64,000 bases of DNA from Mycobacterium montefiorense (GTDB lineage Bacteria; Actinomycetota; Actinomycetes; Mycobacteriales; Mycobacteriaceae), in contig NZ_BFCH01000018.1 in assembly GCF_003112775.1 (NCBI RefSeq), forward strand, positions 310,001 through 374,000, in the 5' to 3' direction. The translations under genes were made by a program, and so were the position numbers. Shown in pieces: positions 36,701 through 49,900 of the stretch (positions are counted from its first letter, which is position 1; every line of letters begins with the position of its first letter). The notes beneath the pieces were generated by a model. That model did no database searches, had not been told where the DNA came from, and was given only the letters and a program-made list of their open reading frames with translations.

Positions 36701-39700
36701 CGGGTGTGCTGCTGCGTCCGCGGGACGTTTATGTCGAGCAGAGCGTGGCCCGGCTGGCCCAGGTTGCCAGCGTCGCCACCGGTGAGATCGGTGCGACCGA
36801 CGAGGGTCTCGGCGAGGTGGTGGCCACACCGATCATCCGTTGGCTACAGGACACCGACGGCCCGGTCGAACAGTTCAACCAGTCGATGGTGGTGCAGGCG
36901 CCCACAGGAGTGAGCGAAGCCGACGTTGCGGTGGTGTTGCAGGCGTTGGTCGATCGTCATGCCACGCTGCGGATGCGCGCCGATGATGACGGTGTCGGCG
37001 GCTGGTCGCTGTGGGTGCCCGACGTCGGGTCGGTGAACGCTTCCGGTCTGGTGCAGTCGGTCGAGGTGCTGTCCGACGAGGCGCTCGTCGAAGCGCGGTC
37101 GCGGCTGAACCCGTCCACCGGGACGATGCTCAGCGCGCTGTGGGTCACCTCGACGTCGCAGTTGGCCTTGATCATTCATCACCTGGCCGTCGATGGGGTG
37201 TCGTGGCGAATCCTGTTGGAGGACCTCAACATTGCGTGGGCCCAACATCACAGCGGGCAGGACGTGGAGCTGCCGGCACCGGGCACGTCCTTCGCCCGCT
37301 GGTCGGCACTGCTCGAAGAGCACGCCCGCTCCGAGGCCGTCGTGCGGCAAGCGGACGCCTGGCGGCAGGTGGCGTCGATCCCGGCCGTGTTGCCGGCGGT
37401 GCAGCCCGCGGTGGACACGCACGCCAGCGCCGGGCGGTTGTCAGTAGACCTGGATGTCGACACGACGCGTCAGATCCTGGGCGAGGTTCCGGCCGCGTTT
37501 CACGCTGGGGTGCAAGACATTCTGTTGATCGCGTTCGGGTTGGCCTGGGCGGAATTCCTGGGCTCCCCGGGCAAGCCGCTGGGTATCGACGTCGAAGGCC
37601 ACGGGCGCAACGAAGAGCTGACTCCCTACGTCGACCTGTCGCGCACGCTCGGGTGGTTCACCACCAAGTACCCGGTGTCGTTGACCGTCGGCGGGCTGGA
37701 CTGGGCCCGGGTCACCGCCGGCGACCCGGCACTCGGTGCCGTCATCAAGGAAGCCAAGGAACAGCTGCGCGCTCTGCCCGATGGGCTGACCTACGGTCTG
37801 CTGCGCTACCTGAACCCCGAGGTAGACCTGGCCGGATCCGACCCGGCGATCGGGTTCAACTACTTGGGCCGCATGGGCGCCTCGGCGGCCGAGCTCTCTG
37901 AAGATCTTTGGCGGGTCAGCCAGGAAAGCCTCGACCTGGCCGCCGCGGCCGCGGCGATACCCATGCCGCTGGCACACACCGTGGAGCTCAATGCCGGCAC
38001 GATCGACAGCGACGCCGGGCCGCATTTGCACGCCAACTGGACCTGGGCCCCTTCAGCTCTCGACGAGACCCAGATCAACAGGCTCAGCCAACTCTGGTTC
38101 GACGCGCTTGTCGGCATCTGCGCGCATGTCCGTAGCGGTGGCGGCGGGCTGACACCGTCCGACGTTGCCCCGGCCCGTCTGAGCCAGCAGCAAATCGACG
38201 ACCTGTCCCGGCAGATCCGCATCGCCGATGTGCTCCCGCTGACCCCCGTGCAGCAGGGACTGTTGTTCCACGCCGCGATCGCGGAAGGCTCCGGCGACGA
38301 CCTGTATGCGGTGCAACTGGGTATCACCGTCACCGGCCCGCTCGACCAGAAGCGGCTGCGCGAGGCCGTGCAGTCGGTGGTCAATCGCCACCCCAACCTG
38401 GCGGCGCGGTTCAGCCAACAGTTCGACGAGCCGATCCAGATCATTCCGGCCGAGCCCGTCATGGCGTGGCAGTACGCCGAAATGAGCGGTGCCGACCCCG
38501 AAGTCGATCGGCGGGTCCAGCAGCTGTGCGCCGACGAACGCGCCGCCGTCTGCGACATCGCCGACGCGCCGGCGTTCCGGGTGGCGCTGATCCGTACCGG
38601 AGACAACCGGCACCGGTTTGTGCTGACCATTCACCACATCGTGATTGATGGCTGGTCGCTGCCGATCCTGCTGCAGGAGATCTTCACGCTTTACTACGGG
38701 CAGCGGTTGCCCGCGGCCCCGTCGTATCGAAGCTTTGTCACCTGGCTGGCCGAGCAGGATCGCGATGCGGCCCAAGCGGCGTGGGGCGAGCTGCTGGCCG
38801 GCTTCGACACGCCCACGTTGGTGAGCCCGCCGGGGCAGGCGGCTGAGCGCGGCGTCGAATCGTATCGGGTTGGTGCCGATACCACCGGAGCCCTGACCGA
38901 GCTGGCCCGCTCGCATCAGACCACCGTGAGTAACGTGCTGCAGGCGGCGTGGGCGCAGGTGCTGATGTGGCTGACGGGCCATCAGGATGTCGCCTTTGGC
39001 ACTGCTGTTTCCGGCCGGCCGACCGAGTTGCCCGGCGCGGAAGCGCTGGTGGGTCTGTTGATCAACACGATTCCGGTGCGCGCCAACGCTTCAGCGACGA
39101 CGACCGTTGCCGACCTGATGGGCCAGCTGCAGCGGGCGCGCAACGACACCCTCGAGTACGACCACCTGGCGTTGCGGGACATTCACCGCGTCACCGGTCA
39201 CGACCAGCTGTTCGACACGCTTTTCCTCTACGAGAACTACCCTGTCGACGCCGGCGCTCTGTTGGGCGTCCACGAATTGGCCATCACCGACTTCAGCAGT
39301 CGCGAATTCAACCACTACCCGCTGTCGGTCGTGGTGACACCGGGCCACGAACTGAGCCTGCGCGTCGAGTTCGACACCCAGGTCTTCGATGTGGCCACCG
39401 TCGACGCACTGATCGAGCGGTTGCGGCGGGTGTTGGTCACCATGACCACCGATCCCACGCGACGCTTGTCGGCGATCGATCTTCTTGACAGCGAAGAGCA
39501 TTCGCGACTTGAGGAGTGGGGCAACCGCGCGGTGCTGACGCAGCCCGCGAGTGCTCCGGTGTCGATTCCCGAGCTGTTCGCCGCACAGGTCGCCCGCGCC
39601 CCTGAGGCCGTCGCGGTCAACTGCGGGGATCGCTCCTGGACCTACCGCGAGCTCGACGAGGCCGTAAATCGGTTGGCGCACTTGCTATCCGACCGCGGCG

Positions 39701-42700
39701 CAGGCCCCGGCGAACGAGTGGCGGTGCTGCACAATCGATCCGCCGAGGCGATTGTGTCGCTGCTGGCGGTGTTGAAGACCGGGGCGGCTTATCTGCCGAT
39801 GGACCCCGCGCACCCGACGGCGCGGATGGAGTTCATGCTTTCCGACGCCGCGCCGATCGCTGCCGTCACCACGGCGGACCTGCGGCCGCGGCTGGACGCG
39901 GCCGACGTGGCGGTCATCGATATCGACGACCCAGCCGTCAGCGCGGCGCCCGACACCGCATTGCCGACCCCTGCAGCCGACCACGTTGCCTACATCATCT
40001 ACACCTCGGGAACCACTGGTAAGCCCAAGGGTGTGGCTGTCACGCATCGCAACGTGACGCAGTTGCTGGAGTCCCTCGACGCCGAGATGGAGCTGGGACA
40101 GGTTTGGACACAGTGCCATTCGCTGGCCTTCGACTACTCGGTGTGGGAGATCTGGGGTGCCTTGCTGCACGGCGGCCGGGTGGTCGTGGTGCCCGACTCG
40201 ATCGTCCGCTCGCCGGAAGACCTGCACGCCTTGCTGGTCAGCGAACAGGTCAGCGTCTTGAGTCAGACACCGTCGGCGTTCTATGCGCTGCAAGCCGCCG
40301 ATGCGCTGCAGCCGGAGCTCGGCCAGCAACTGAAACTTCAAACTGTGGTCTTCGGTGGCGAAGCGCTTGAGCCACAACGGCTTCAGACGTGGTTGCACAA
40401 TCACCCGGGGCTGCCGCGCATGATCAACATGTACGGCATCACCGAGACCACCGTGCACGCGTCGTTCCGGGAGATCGTCGACGCCGACGTCGAGAGCAAC
40501 AACAGCCCGATCGGGGTGCCGCTGGCGCATCTGGCCTTCTTCGTGCTGGACGGCTGGCTGCGGCCCGTCGCGCCCGGGGTGGTCGGCGAGTTGTATGTGG
40601 CCGGCGCCGGTGTGGCGGGCGGATATCTCGGCCGGCCGGACTTGACGACGACGCGGTTCGTCGCCTGCCCGTTCGGCAGACCCGGATCGCGGATGTATCG
40701 GACCGGAGACCTGGTGTCCTGGGGTACCGACGGGCAGCTGCGCTACCTGGGTCGCGCCGACAAGCAGGTCAAGATTCGCGGCTACCGCATCGAACTGGGC
40801 GAGATCCAGGCAGCGCTGGCCGGTTTGGACGGGGTAGGACAGGCGGCGGTGATCGCTCGCGAGGACCGCCCCGGCGACAAGCGCCTAGTCGGCTATATCA
40901 CGGGAACCGCGGACCCGAACGAGATCCGCAGCCAGTTGGCCGAGCGGCTCCCGACGTACATGGTGCCGGTCGCGGTGGTGGTGCTGGACTCGCTGCCGCT
41001 GACGGTCAACGGAAAACTCGACACCCGCGCCCTGCCCGCGCCGGAATACCAAGGTGTCGACAGTTATCGCGCCCCGGCCGACGCGGTCGAAGAGATCTTG
41101 GCCGGGATTTACGCCCAGGTGCTCGGAGTTGAGCGGGTCGGAGTGGACGACTCCTTCTTCGATCTTGGCGGCGACAGCATCTTGTCGATGCAGGTGGTAG
41201 CCCGGGCCCGTGCGGCCGGTGTGGTGTGCCGTCCCCGTGACGTTTTCGTCGAGCAGACCGTGGCCCGGCTGGCCCGGGTGGCCAGCCGGGCCGGCGAAGG
41301 CGGCGGCGCGGCCGACGAGGGTCTGGGCGAGGTGGTGGCCACCCCGATCATTCGCTGGCTGCGTGACACCGATGGCCCGGTCGAGCAGTTCAACCAGACG
41401 ATGGTGGTGCAGGCTCCCGACGGAGTGACCGAGGCCGACGTGGCCTTGGTGCTGCAGGCGTTGGTGGATCGCCACGCCATGTTGCGGCTGCGCGTCGACG
41501 ACGACGGCGCCGGTGGTTGGTCGTTGTGGGTCCCCGAGGTGGGCTCGGTGGATGCAGGGTCACTGCTGCAGTCGGTCGACGTGTTGTTCGACGAGGCGCT
41601 TGTCCAAGCGCGGTCGCGGTTGAACCTGTCCGCCGGTGTGATGCTCAGTGCGGTGTGGGCCAACTCCACGTCGCAATTGGTGCTGATCGTTCATCACCTG
41701 GCCGTTGATGGTGTGTCATGGCGAATCTTGTTGGAAGACCTCAACATTGGCTGGGCTCAGCATCACAGCGGGCAAGAGGTGGCGTTGCCGGTACCGGGCA
41801 CGTCGTTCGCCCGCTGGTCGTCGCTGATTGCCGAGCATGCGCGCGTTCCCGAGGTGGTAGCCCAGGCAGAGGCGTGGCGGCAGGTGGCTGCCGTGCCCGC
41901 CGCGCTGCCGGCAGTACAGCCGGCGGACACGTTTGACACGGCCGGACAACTGTCGGTCGGGCTGGACGTCGAGACGACCCGGCTGCTGTTGGGTGAGGTG
42001 CCGGCGGCGTTTCACGCTGGGGTGCAAGACATTCTGTTGATTGGGTTCGCGTTGGCCTGGACGGAGCTCCTGGGCAACGGCGGGGTGCCGATCGGTATCG
42101 ATGTCGAGAGTCACGGCCGGCACGAGGAGTTGGCTGCTGATGTGGACCTGTCGCGCACGGTCGGGTGGTTCACTACCAAGTACCCGGTGTCGCTGGCCGT
42201 CGGCGGTCTGGACTGGGCGCAGGTGGTGGCCGGTGAGGCCGCGCTGGGTCCGGTGATCAAGGACGCCAAGGAGCAGCTGCGCGGCTTGCCCGATGCACTG
42301 ACCTACGGTCTGCTGCGCTACTTGAACCCCGATGTCGACTTGGACGGAGCCGACCCGGCGATCGGCTTCAACTACCTGGGCCGGCTGGGCGCGGGCGCGG
42401 CCGACCTCTCCGGTGACCTGTGGGGCATCTCCCAGGACGACTTGGCGGCGGTGGCGGCGGCGACAGCTGTCGCCATGCCGCTGGCGCACACCGTCGAGCT
42501 CAACGCCGGCACCATGGACACCGAGAGTGGCCCGCAGTTGCAGGCCAACTGGACATGGGCATCGTCGGCGCTTGATGAGGCGCAGGTTAATCAATTGAGC
42601 CAGTTGTGGTTTGACGCGCTATCGGGCATCTGCGAGCACGTGCGTGGTGGTGGCGGCGGCCTGACGCCGTCCGACCTTGCGCCCGCCCGGATGAGCCAGC

Positions 42701-43986
42701 AGCAGATCGACGAACTGCAACAGCTCGACCAGATCGCCGACGTGCTGCCGTTGACCCCGCTGCAGCAGGGCCTGTTCTTCCACGCCAGTACCGCGGAGGA
42801 CCTCGGCGTCAGCGGCGACGATCTGTATGCGGTGCAACTGGACATCAACATCAGCGGTGCCGTCGATTCCGACCGGCTGCGCGATGCGGTGCATGCCGTC
42901 GTCACCCGGCACCCGCACCTGGTGGCTCGCTTCAGCGGCGAGTTCGACGAGCCACTGCAGATTCTGCCGGCCGAGCCCGAGTTGACTTGGCAGTACCTCG
43001 AATTGGACGGTGACGTCGACGAGCAGGTTGAGCAGGTGGCCGCGGCCGAGCGTGCCGCCGTCTGCGATCTCGTCGATAAGCCGGCCTTCCGGGCGGCGTT
43101 GCTGCGCACCGCGGAAGACCAGTATCGGTTTGTGCTGACCAATCACCACATCGTGCTGGATGGCTGGTCGAAACCGCTTCTGCTGCAAGAGATTTTCGCC
43201 AGTTACTACGGCCATCGGCTGCCCGCGGCCGTGTCGTACCGCAGGTTTGTCACCTGGCTCGCTGATCAGGATCGCAGTGCGGCCCGTGCGGCGTGGCGCG
43301 AGGTGTTCAATGGCTTTGACACCCCGGCCCTGGTCGGGCCGCCGCAACGGATGGGACTTGGGCCGCGAGGCGTCGAGGAGTTCCAGTTGTCCGCGGACAC
43401 CACCCGCGCCCTGAGCGAGCTGGCCCGTTCCTGCCGCACCACCGTAAGCACGGTGCTGCAGGCGGCGTGGGCGCAGCTACTGATGCGGATGACCGGGCAG
43501 CCGGACGTCGCGTTCGGCACCGCGGTTTCGGGACGCCCGACTGATCTGCCGGGCGCGGAATCCATTGTCGGCCTGATGATCAACACGGTGCCGATCCGCG
43601 CCAACCTCAACTCGGCGACTACTATCGGCGACTTGCTCGACCAACTGCAGAACTCCTACACCGACACACTCGAACACCAGTATTTGGGGTTGAACGAAAT
43701 TCACCGAATCACCGGGCACGACCAGCTGTTTGACACCATGTTCGTCTACGAGAACTACCCGATCGACGCCGCTGCGTTGTCGGGTGTCCAGGATCTGACG
43801 ATCACCAGGTTCACGAACCGCGAATACAACCACTACCCGCTTTCAGTGCAAGCCGTACCGGGCCACGAACTGGGCCTGCGCGTCGAGTACGACACCGACG
43901 TCTTCGACAAGGCCAGCATCGAGACGCTGCTCGAGCGGTTGCGGCGGGTGCTGGTGGCCATGACCGATGACGCAGGGGACGAGTAA
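33721..43986 (+). CDS. mps1: GPL non-ribosomal peptide synthetase Mps1 (modules 1-2 plus C3)
   Basis: About 3421 residues, order C-A-T-E-C-A-T-E-C. C1 (HHIAVDG near 137) should join the fatty acyl chain; A1 core [11 protein letters not shown] near 603; T1 Ser981 (LGGDSI); E1 HHLAVDG near 1153; C2 LPLTPVQQG near 1504 and HHIVIDG near 1638; A2 [11 protein letters not shown] near 2094; T2 Ser2486; E2 HHLAVDG near 2658; C3 HHIVLDG near 3142. By eye the A1 pocket reads about D-F-W-T-V-A-G-V-C (GrsA-like, Phe) and A2 about D-Y-W-S-V-G-M-V-H (Thr-like), matching D-Phe-D-alloThr. ATG 33721 follows GGGGG; ATG 33688 would add 11 residues. The stop overlaps mps2 by one base. Confidence 0.95.
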   Translation: MERGEQTHPLTRGQLDIWLSQETGFAGTEWQLGLLVRIEGDVDRDVLQQAIRQVVAEAESGRVAFFEADGHVLQKAVDYPDTELGFYDLRGAEDPVRKARETASSIQRTPMPFSGPLFIFALFQTQDSEFYLFACCHHIAVDGMGMALVSRRVATIYSALVAGEPAPDAYFSSLQDLIDCESGYEASPDYQDDQAYWQEHLPSESGFHHRLPQATAERDPYLTSASVQVDPAVVGRMQQLTKQLRVRRYSAITAACALLVRGWSGNASEVVLDFPVSRRVTEASRKLPAMLAGVVPLVLTTSPESTVADFVAHVDTRIRELLQHQRFPVHALEGEGGARQDANRVGVNFIPSRLTLNLAGAPAHASYTNHGPVGHFGFFFLGAGDQLHLSTAGPGQPFANFAVPDLAARLQRVLLAMVENPDAPLSSIEALDAGDSARLDEIGNRAVLTESATAKLSIPAVFSGHVERTPEAVAVTFEGRSTTYRELDEAANRLAHLLASEGVGPGHCVALQFSRSADAIIAILAVLKTGAAYLPIDPALPSARTEFMVADAAPTAVVTTADLLSRLNGRDLVVIDVADPRVATQPSTALPPPDPDNIAHIIYTSGTTGTPKGVAVTHHNVTQLFASFDAGLPRTGVWSQCHSLSFDFSVWEIWAALLGGRRLVVVPESVTRSPEDFHALLVGEHVSVLTQTPSAVGMLSPEGLETAALVVAGEACPPEVMDQWAPGRVMINGYGPTETTVCVAISAPLVPGSGVVPIGSPVPGAALFVLDRWLKPVPPGVVGELYVAGAGVACGYVRRAGLTSSRFVACPFGQPGDRMYRTGDLVSWGDDGQLLYLGRADEQVKIRGYRIELGEVQAALAALDDVKQAAVIAREDRPGDKRLVGYVTGTIDPAAARTRLAEGLPAYMVPAAVVVLDSLPLTPNGKLDTRALPAPEYHNVGGAYRAPTTAVEEVLAAIYSEILGLERVGIDDSFFDLGGDSILSMQVVARARAAGVLLRPRDVYVEQSVARLAQVASVATGEIGATDEGLGEVVATPIIRWLQDTDGPVEQFNQSMVVQAPTGVSEADVAVVLQALVDRHATLRMRADDDGVGGWSLWVPDVGSVNASGLVQSVEVLSDEALVEARSRLNPSTGTMLSALWVTSTSQLALIIHHLAVDGVSWRILLEDLNIAWAQHHSGQDVELPAPGTSFARWSALLEEHARSEAVVRQADAWRQVASIPAVLPAVQPAVDTHASAGRLSVDLDVDTTRQILGEVPAAFHAGVQDILLIAFGLAWAEFLGSPGKPLGIDVEGHGRNEELTPYVDLSRTLGWFTTKYPVSLTVGGLDWARVTAGDPALGAVIKEAKEQLRALPDGLTYGLLRYLNPEVDLAGSDPAIGFNYLGRMGASAAELSEDLWRVSQESLDLAAAAAAIPMPLAHTVELNAGTIDSDAGPHLHANWTWAPSALDETQINRLSQLWFDALVGICAHVRSGGGGLTPSDVAPARLSQQQIDDLSRQIRIADVLPLTPVQQGLLFHAAIAEGSGDDLYAVQLGITVTGPLDQKRLREAVQSVVNRHPNLAARFSQQFDEPIQIIPAEPVMAWQYAEMSGADPEVDRRVQQLCADERAAVCDIADAPAFRVALIRTGDNRHRFVLTIHHIVIDGWSLPILLQEIFTLYYGQRLPAAPSYRSFVTWLAEQDRDAAQAAWGELLAGFDTPTLVSPPGQAAERGVESYRVGADTTGALTELARSHQTTVSNVLQAAWAQVLMWLTGHQDVAFGTAVSGRPTELPGAEALVGLLINTIPVRANASATTTVADLMGQLQRARNDTLEYDHLALRDIHRVTGHDQLFDTLFLYENYPVDAGALLGVHELAITDFSSREFNHYPLSVVVTPGHELSLRVEFDTQVFDVATVDALIERLRRVLVTMTTDPTRRLSAIDLLDSEEHSRLEEWGNRAVLTQPASAPVSIPELFAAQVARAPEAVAVNCGDRSWTYRELDEAVNRLAHLLSDRGAGPGERVAVLHNRSAEAIVSLLAVLKTGAAYLPMDPAHPTARMEFMLSDAAPIAAVTTADLRPRLDAADVAVIDIDDPAVSAAPDTALPTPAADHVAYIIYTSGTTGKPKGVAVTHRNVTQLLESLDAEMELGQVWTQCHSLAFDYSVWEIWGALLHGGRVVVVPDSIVRSPEDLHALLVSEQVSVLSQTPSAFYALQAADALQPELGQQLKLQTVVFGGEALEPQRLQTWLHNHPGLPRMINMYGITETTVHASFREIVDADVESNNSPIGVPLAHLAFFVLDGWLRPVAPGVVGELYVAGAGVAGGYLGRPDLTTTRFVACPFGRPGSRMYRTGDLVSWGTDGQLRYLGRADKQVKIRGYRIELGEIQAALAGLDGVGQAAVIAREDRPGDKRLVGYITGTADPNEIRSQLAERLPTYMVPVAVVVLDSLPLTVNGKLDTRALPAPEYQGVDSYRAPADAVEEILAGIYAQVLGVERVGVDDSFFDLGGDSILSMQVVARARAAGVVCRPRDVFVEQTVARLARVASRAGEGGGAADEGLGEVVATPIIRWLRDTDGPVEQFNQTMVVQAPDGVTEADVALVLQALVDRHAMLRLRVDDDGAGGWSLWVPEVGSVDAGSLLQSVDVLFDEALVQARSRLNLSAGVMLSAVWANSTSQLVLIVHHLAVDGVSWRILLEDLNIGWAQHHSGQEVALPVPGTSFARWSSLIAEHARVPEVVAQAEAWRQVAAVPAALPAVQPADTFDTAGQLSVGLDVETTRLLLGEVPAAFHAGVQDILLIGFALAWTELLGNGGVPIGIDVESHGRHEELAADVDLSRTVGWFTTKYPVSLAVGGLDWAQVVAGEAALGPVIKDAKEQLRGLPDALTYGLLRYLNPDVDLDGADPAIGFNYLGRLGAGAADLSGDLWGISQDDLAAVAAATAVAMPLAHTVELNAGTMDTESGPQLQANWTWASSALDEAQVNQLSQLWFDALSGICEHVRGGGGGLTPSDLAPARMSQQQIDELQQLDQIADVLPLTPLQQGLFFHASTAEDLGVSGDDLYAVQLDINISGAVDSDRLRDAVHAVVTRHPHLVARFSGEFDEPLQILPAEPELTWQYLELDGDVDEQVEQVAAAERAAVCDLVDKPAFRAALLRTAEDQYRFVLTNHHIVLDGWSKPLLLQEIFASYYGHRLPAAVSYRRFVTWLADQDRSAARAAWREVFNGFDTPALVGPPQRMGLGPRGVEEFQLSADTTRALSELARSCRTTVSTVLQAAWAQLLMRMTGQPDVAFGTAVSGRPTDLPGAESIVGLMINTVPIRANLNSATTIGDLLDQLQNSYTDTLEHQYLGLNEIHRITGHDQLFDTMFVYENYPIDAAALSGVQDLTITRFTNREYNHYPLSVQAVPGHELGLRVEYDTDVFDKASIETLLERLRRVLVAMTDDAGDE

Positions 43987-46900
43987 TGGCCGACGGAAAA
44001 CGGCGGCTCTTATCGATTGACCTCCTGGACGGTGGTGAGGCCGCGCAGTTAGATGATTGGGGCAACCGCGCGGTGCTGACCCGGCCGGTGACGGCCGTGA
44101 CGATTCCGGAGCTATTCGCCGCGCAGGTCGCAGCGGCTCCTGAGGCAGTGGCGCTGGTGTGCGGTGACCGGTCGTGGACCTACCGCGAGGTCGATGAAAT
44201 CGCGGAGCGATTGGCACGGGTGCTAACCGGTCACGGCGCAAGCCCGGGTCAGACTGTGGCACTGCTATTTTCGCGGTCGGCCGAGGCGATCGTGTCGATG
44301 GTCGCGGTGCACAAGGCCGGAGCTGCCTACTTGCCGATCGACCCGGCATTGCCGGACGCGCGAGTGGAGTTCATGCTCGGCGATGCCGCACCGGTGGCCG
44401 CGGTCACGACGGCGGCACTGCGGTCGCGCTTGGATGGAGCCGATCTGGTCGTCGTCGACTTCGACGAACCGGGCGCCGACCCCGACACGAAGTTGTCGGC
44501 GCCGGCACCGGAGGATCTGGCGTACATGATTTACACCTCGGGTACGACCGGGGTGCCCAAGGGCGTGGCGATCACCCAACAGAACGCGACGTCGTTACTG
44601 GAAAAGCTGCACGCGGGTGTGTCGTCGGGCTCGGGACAGGTGTGGTCGCAATGGCATTCCTATAGCTTCGACGTCTCGGTGTGGGAGATTTTCGGCTGCC
44701 TGCTGCACGGCGGGCGGCTGGTGATCGTCCCCGAGACCGTGGCGAGTTCACCGGAGGACCTGCACTCCCTGCTGGTCGCCGAAAAGGTCAGCGTTCTATG
44801 CCAAACCCCTTCTGCGGCAGCGATGTTGTCGTCGGAGGGCTTGGAGTCCGCGGCGGTGTTCGTGGCTGGCGAGGCGCTGCCGTCCGAGGTGGTGGACCGA
44901 TGGGCGCCGGGGCGGGTGCTTATCAACGCCTATGGCCCGACCGAGGGCACCATCTATGCGGCGATGAGCACATCGTTGACGCCCGATTCGGGCGCGCCGA
45001 TCGGTTCGCCGGTGCCGGGTGCGGCGTTGTTCGTGTTGGACAAGTGGTTACGGCCGACACTTGAGGGCGTCACGGGTGAGTTGTACATCGCCGGTCGTGG
45101 TGTGGCGGTCGGCTACTTGCGTCGGTCTCCATTGACGGCGTCGCGGTTTGTGGCGTGTCCGTTCGGTGGGCCTGGGGCTCGGATGTATCGCACCGGTGAC
45201 TTGGTGCGCTGGGGCTCCGATGGGCAGTTGCAGTACCTGGGCCGTGCCGACGAGCAGGTCAAGATCCGCGGCTACCGCATCGAATTGGGTGAGGTACAAG
45301 CAGCTTTGGCCGCCATCGATGGGGTGCAGGCCGCCGCGGTGATCGCTCGCGAGGACCGTCCGGGCGACAAGCGGCTGGTCGGCTACGTGACCGTCACCTC
45401 GGCGGCCGAGCCGGCCCAGATGCGCGCCGCACTGGCCGATCGGTTGCCGGCCTACATGGTCCCCACGGCCGTCGTGGTGCTCGACACGCTGCCGCTGACG
45501 GTCAACGGCAAACTCGACAAACGCGTCCTGCCTGCACCTGAATACGCTGGCGGCGGCGAATACCGCGCTCCATCCGACGCGGTCGAGGAGATCCTCGCCG
45601 AGATTTACGCCCAGGTGCTCGGAGTCGAGAAGGTCGGAGTCGACGACTCCTTCTTCGACCTGGGTGGCGACAGCATCCTGTCGATGCAGGTAGCGGCCCG
45701 GGCTCGGGCCGCCGGCGTGTTGTGCCGTCCCCGTGACATTTTCGTCGAGCAGACCGTGGCGCGAGTGGCCCGGGTGGCCACGATGACCGATGGCGCCGAC
45801 GGCGTGGTCGATGAGGGGATCGGGGAGGTGGTGGCCACCCCGATCATCCGCTGGCTGCAAGGCGTGGTGGGCCCCGTCGAACAGTTCAACCAGACGATGG
45901 TGGTGCAGGCGCCGACCGGGGTGACCGAAGCCGACGTGGCACCGGTACTGCAGGCGTTGGTGGATCGGCATGCCACCTTGCGGTTGCGTGTCGAGGATGA
46001 CGACGCGGGCGAGTGGTCGCTTGCGGTACCCGAAGTCGGGACTGAGGACGCCGCCGGTCTGGTGGCGTCGGTCGATGTGCTGTCCGACGAGGCTCTCGTC
46101 GAGGCGCGGTCGCGGTTGAACCCGGCCGCCGGAGTGATGTTGAGCGCGTTGTGGGTTGGCTCCACGTCCCAGTTGGTGTTGATCATTCATCACCTGGCCG
46201 TCGATGGCGTGTCATGGCGAATCTTGTTGGAAGACCTCAATATTGCGTGGGCTCAGCACCACAGCGGACAGCCGATGGCATTACCCCCGGGCGGGACGTC
46301 GTTTGCCCGGTGGTCGTCGCTGCTCGAAGATCACGCGCAGCTTCCCGCCGTCGTGGAGCAGGCCGAGGCGTGGCGGCGAGTGGCATCGGTCCCGGCCGCG
46401 TTGCCGGCGGTGCGCCCCGAGGTGGACACCTACGTCACCGCTGAACAGATGTCGGCGGAGCTCGATGTCGAGACGACCCGGCTGCTGCTGGGTGAGGTGC
46501 CGGCGGCGTTTCACGCTGGGGTGCAAGACATTCTGTTGATTGCGTTCGGGTTGGCCTGGACGGAGTTCCTGGACAACGGCGGGGCGCCGATCGGCATCGG
46601 GGTCGAGGGACACGGGCGCCACGAGGAACTGGCGCCCAACGTCGACCTGTCGCGCACGGTCGGCTGGTTCACCACCAAGTACCCGGTCTCGCTGGCCGTC
46701 GGTGGCCTGGACTGGGCGCAGGTGATGGCCGGTGACACGGCGCTGGGCCCGTTGATCAAGGACGCCAAGGAGCAGCTGCGCGGCCTGCCCGATCCGCTGA
46801 CCTACGGTCTGCTGCGCTACGCGAACAAGGACGTGGACCTGCAGGGGAATGACCCGGCGATCGGGTTCAACTACCTGGGCCGGCTGGGCGCGGGTACCGC

Positions 46901-49900
46901 GGCCGAACTCACCGGCGATTTGTGGCGGATCTCCGAAGAAGGCTTGTCGGTCGCCGGCGCGGCGACCGCGGTACCGCTGCCACTCATGCACACCGTTGAC
47001 CTCAACGCCGGGACCATGGATACCGAAGCGGGCCCGCATCTGCACGCCAGCTGGACATGGGCGCCCTCGGCGCTGGACGGCGAACAGATCAGCCGCCTGA
47101 GCCAGCTGTGGTTTGAGGCGCTGACCGGTATCTGCGCGCACGTGCGCAATGGCGGGGGAGGCTTGACCCCGTCCGACCTTGCGCCCGCACGCCTGAGCCA
47201 GCAGCAGCTCAACGAACTCGAGCAGCAGTACAGTCTCGCCGACGTATTGCCGCTGACCCCCGTGCAGCAGGGGCTGCTGTTCCACGCCAGTATCGCCCAG
47301 GGCGGTGACAACGGCGACGACGTATATGCGGTGCAGTTGGGCATCACTGTGGCCGGCGCCATCGACCCACACCGGCTGCGCGACGCGGTCCAGACCGTGG
47401 TCAACCGGCACCCCAACCTGGCCGCGCGATTCTGCGCTCAATTCGACGAGCCGTTGCAGGTCATTCCCGCCGAACCGGTCATGGCCTGGCGGTACATCCA
47501 GCTGGACAGCGACGAAATCGGCCATGACGAGCAGGTCGACCGGCTGTGCGCCGCGGAACGGGACGCCGTCAGCGACCTGGCCGCCCGGCCGGCCTTCCGC
47601 GCCGCGTTGATCCGGATCGCTGACAACAAGCATCGATTTGTGCTCACCAACCATCACATCGTGATGGACGGGTGGTCGCTGCCGATCCTGCTGCGCGAAA
47701 TCTTCGCCAGCTACTACGGTGAACGCTTGCCGGCGCCCGCGTCGTACCGCAGCATTCTCACCTGGCTCGCGGCCCAGGACCGCGGTGCGGCCCAGGCAGC
47801 GTGGCGTCAGATGCTCGACGGCTTCGACAACCCGACCCTGGTAGGCCCCGCAACCCGGCTGGGACTCGGCCGCCGGCGCGTCGATTCGTATCGGGTGTCC
47901 GTCGAGACCACCAGGGAGTTGAGCACGCTGGCCCGCTCCTGCCACACCACCGTCAACACGGTGCTGCAGGCCGCGTGGGCACAGCTGCTGATGTGGCTGA
48001 CCGGCCAGCGTGACGTCGCATTCGGCACCGCGGTTTCGGGCCGGCCTCCCGAAGTGGTGGGCTCGGAATCGATTGTGGGCCTTCTGATTAACACGGTTCC
48101 GGTGCGGGCGAACACCACCGTGGCCACCACCATCGCCGACTTGCTGAAGCAGCTGCAGGACGCTCACAACAACAGGCTTGAGCACGAGCACCTGGGGCTT
48201 ACCGACATTCACCGCGCGACCGGTCACGACCAGTTGTTCGACACCTTGTTCCTGTACGAGAACTACCCGATCGACACGAACGTGCCGGTGGGTGTCCACG
48301 AGCTGGCCATCACCGATGTCACCAACCGCGAGTACAACCACTACCCGCTGTCCGTAATGGCTTTGCCGGGCCACGAATTGGGCATTCGCGTCGAATACGA
48401 CACCGATGTGTTCGACCCGGCCAGCATCGAGACGCTGGTCGAGCGGTTCCAGCGGGTCCTGGCCGCCATGACCGCCGACCCGACCCAGCGGTTGTCGTCG
48501 ATGGATGTGCTGGATGCCGGTGAGCATGCCCGCCTGGACGAGTGGGGCAACCGTGCGGTGTTGACCCAGCCGGTGGTCGGGGCCACGACGATTCCGGAAA
48601 TGTTTGCCGCGCAGATCTCGCGCACCCCGGACGGGGTAGCGCTGGTCGACGGTGAGCGGTCATGGACCTACCGCGAGCTCGACGAGGCGGCCGAGCGATT
48701 GGCGCGGGTGCTGGTCGACCGCGGTGCACGCCCGGGTGAGTGTGTGGCACTGCTGTTTTCGCGCTCGGCCGAGGCGATCATGGCGATGATCGCGGTGCTC
48801 AAGTCCGGAGCCGCCTACCTACCGATCGATCCGGTCATGCCCGATGCGCGACTGGAGTTCATGCTCGGCGATGCCACTCCCGTCGCGGCGGTCACCAACG
48901 CGGCCATGCGGTCCCGATTCGAGGGAGCCGACCTGCCGGTCATCGACGTCGACGACCCGGACCTGGCCGTCCCTTCGGACGTGACCTTGCCGGTGGCGGC
49001 GCCGGAGGATCTGGCCTACACGATCTACACCTCCGGTACGACCGGGGTGCCCAAGGGCGTCGCGATCACGCACGCGAATGCGACGTCGCTGCTGGAATCG
49101 CCCGACCCTAATGCGCCCACCGGGCCGGATCAGGTGTGGTCCCAGTGGCACTCCTACAGCTTCGACGTCTCGGTGTGGGAGATCTTCAATGCCCTGCTCC
49201 ACGGCGCGCGGCTGGTCGTGGTGCCCGAGTCGGCAGTGGCTTCTGCCCACGAACTGCGCGACCTGCTGATCGCCGAACAGGTCACCGTGGTGGGCCAAAC
49301 CCCGTCGGCGCTGGCGATGATGCCGGGCGAGGGGCTGGAGTCCGCGACGCTGGTGATGGCGGGGGAGGCCACCCCGAACGAAGTAGTGGATCGTTGGGCG
49401 TCGGGGCGGGTGATGATCAACGCCTACGGTCCGACCGAGGCCACGATCTATGCCGCGATCAGTGCGCCGTTCGCGGTCGGCGGGGGCGCGCCGATCGGTG
49501 TGCCGATCCCGGGTGCGGCGTTGTTTGTGCTGGACAAATGGCTGCGGCCGGCGCCCGAGGGTGTGGTCGGTGAGTTGTACATCGCGGGTCGCGGTGTAGC
49601 CGTCGGCTATCTGCGCCGGCCCGGCTTGACCTCGTCGCGGTTTGTGGCGTGTCCGTTCGGTGGGCCTGGGGCTCGGATGTATCGCACGGGTGACTTGGTG
49701 CGCTGGGGCTCCGATGGGCAGTTGCAGTACCTCGGTCGTGCCGACGAGCAGGTCAAGATCCGTGGCTACCGCATCGAATTGGGTGAGGTACAAGCAGCTT
49801 TGGCCGCCCTCGATGGGGTGCAGGCCGCCGCGGTGATCGCTCGCGAGGATCGTCCGGGCGACAAGCGGCTGGTCGGGTATGTGACCGTCACCGGGGACGT

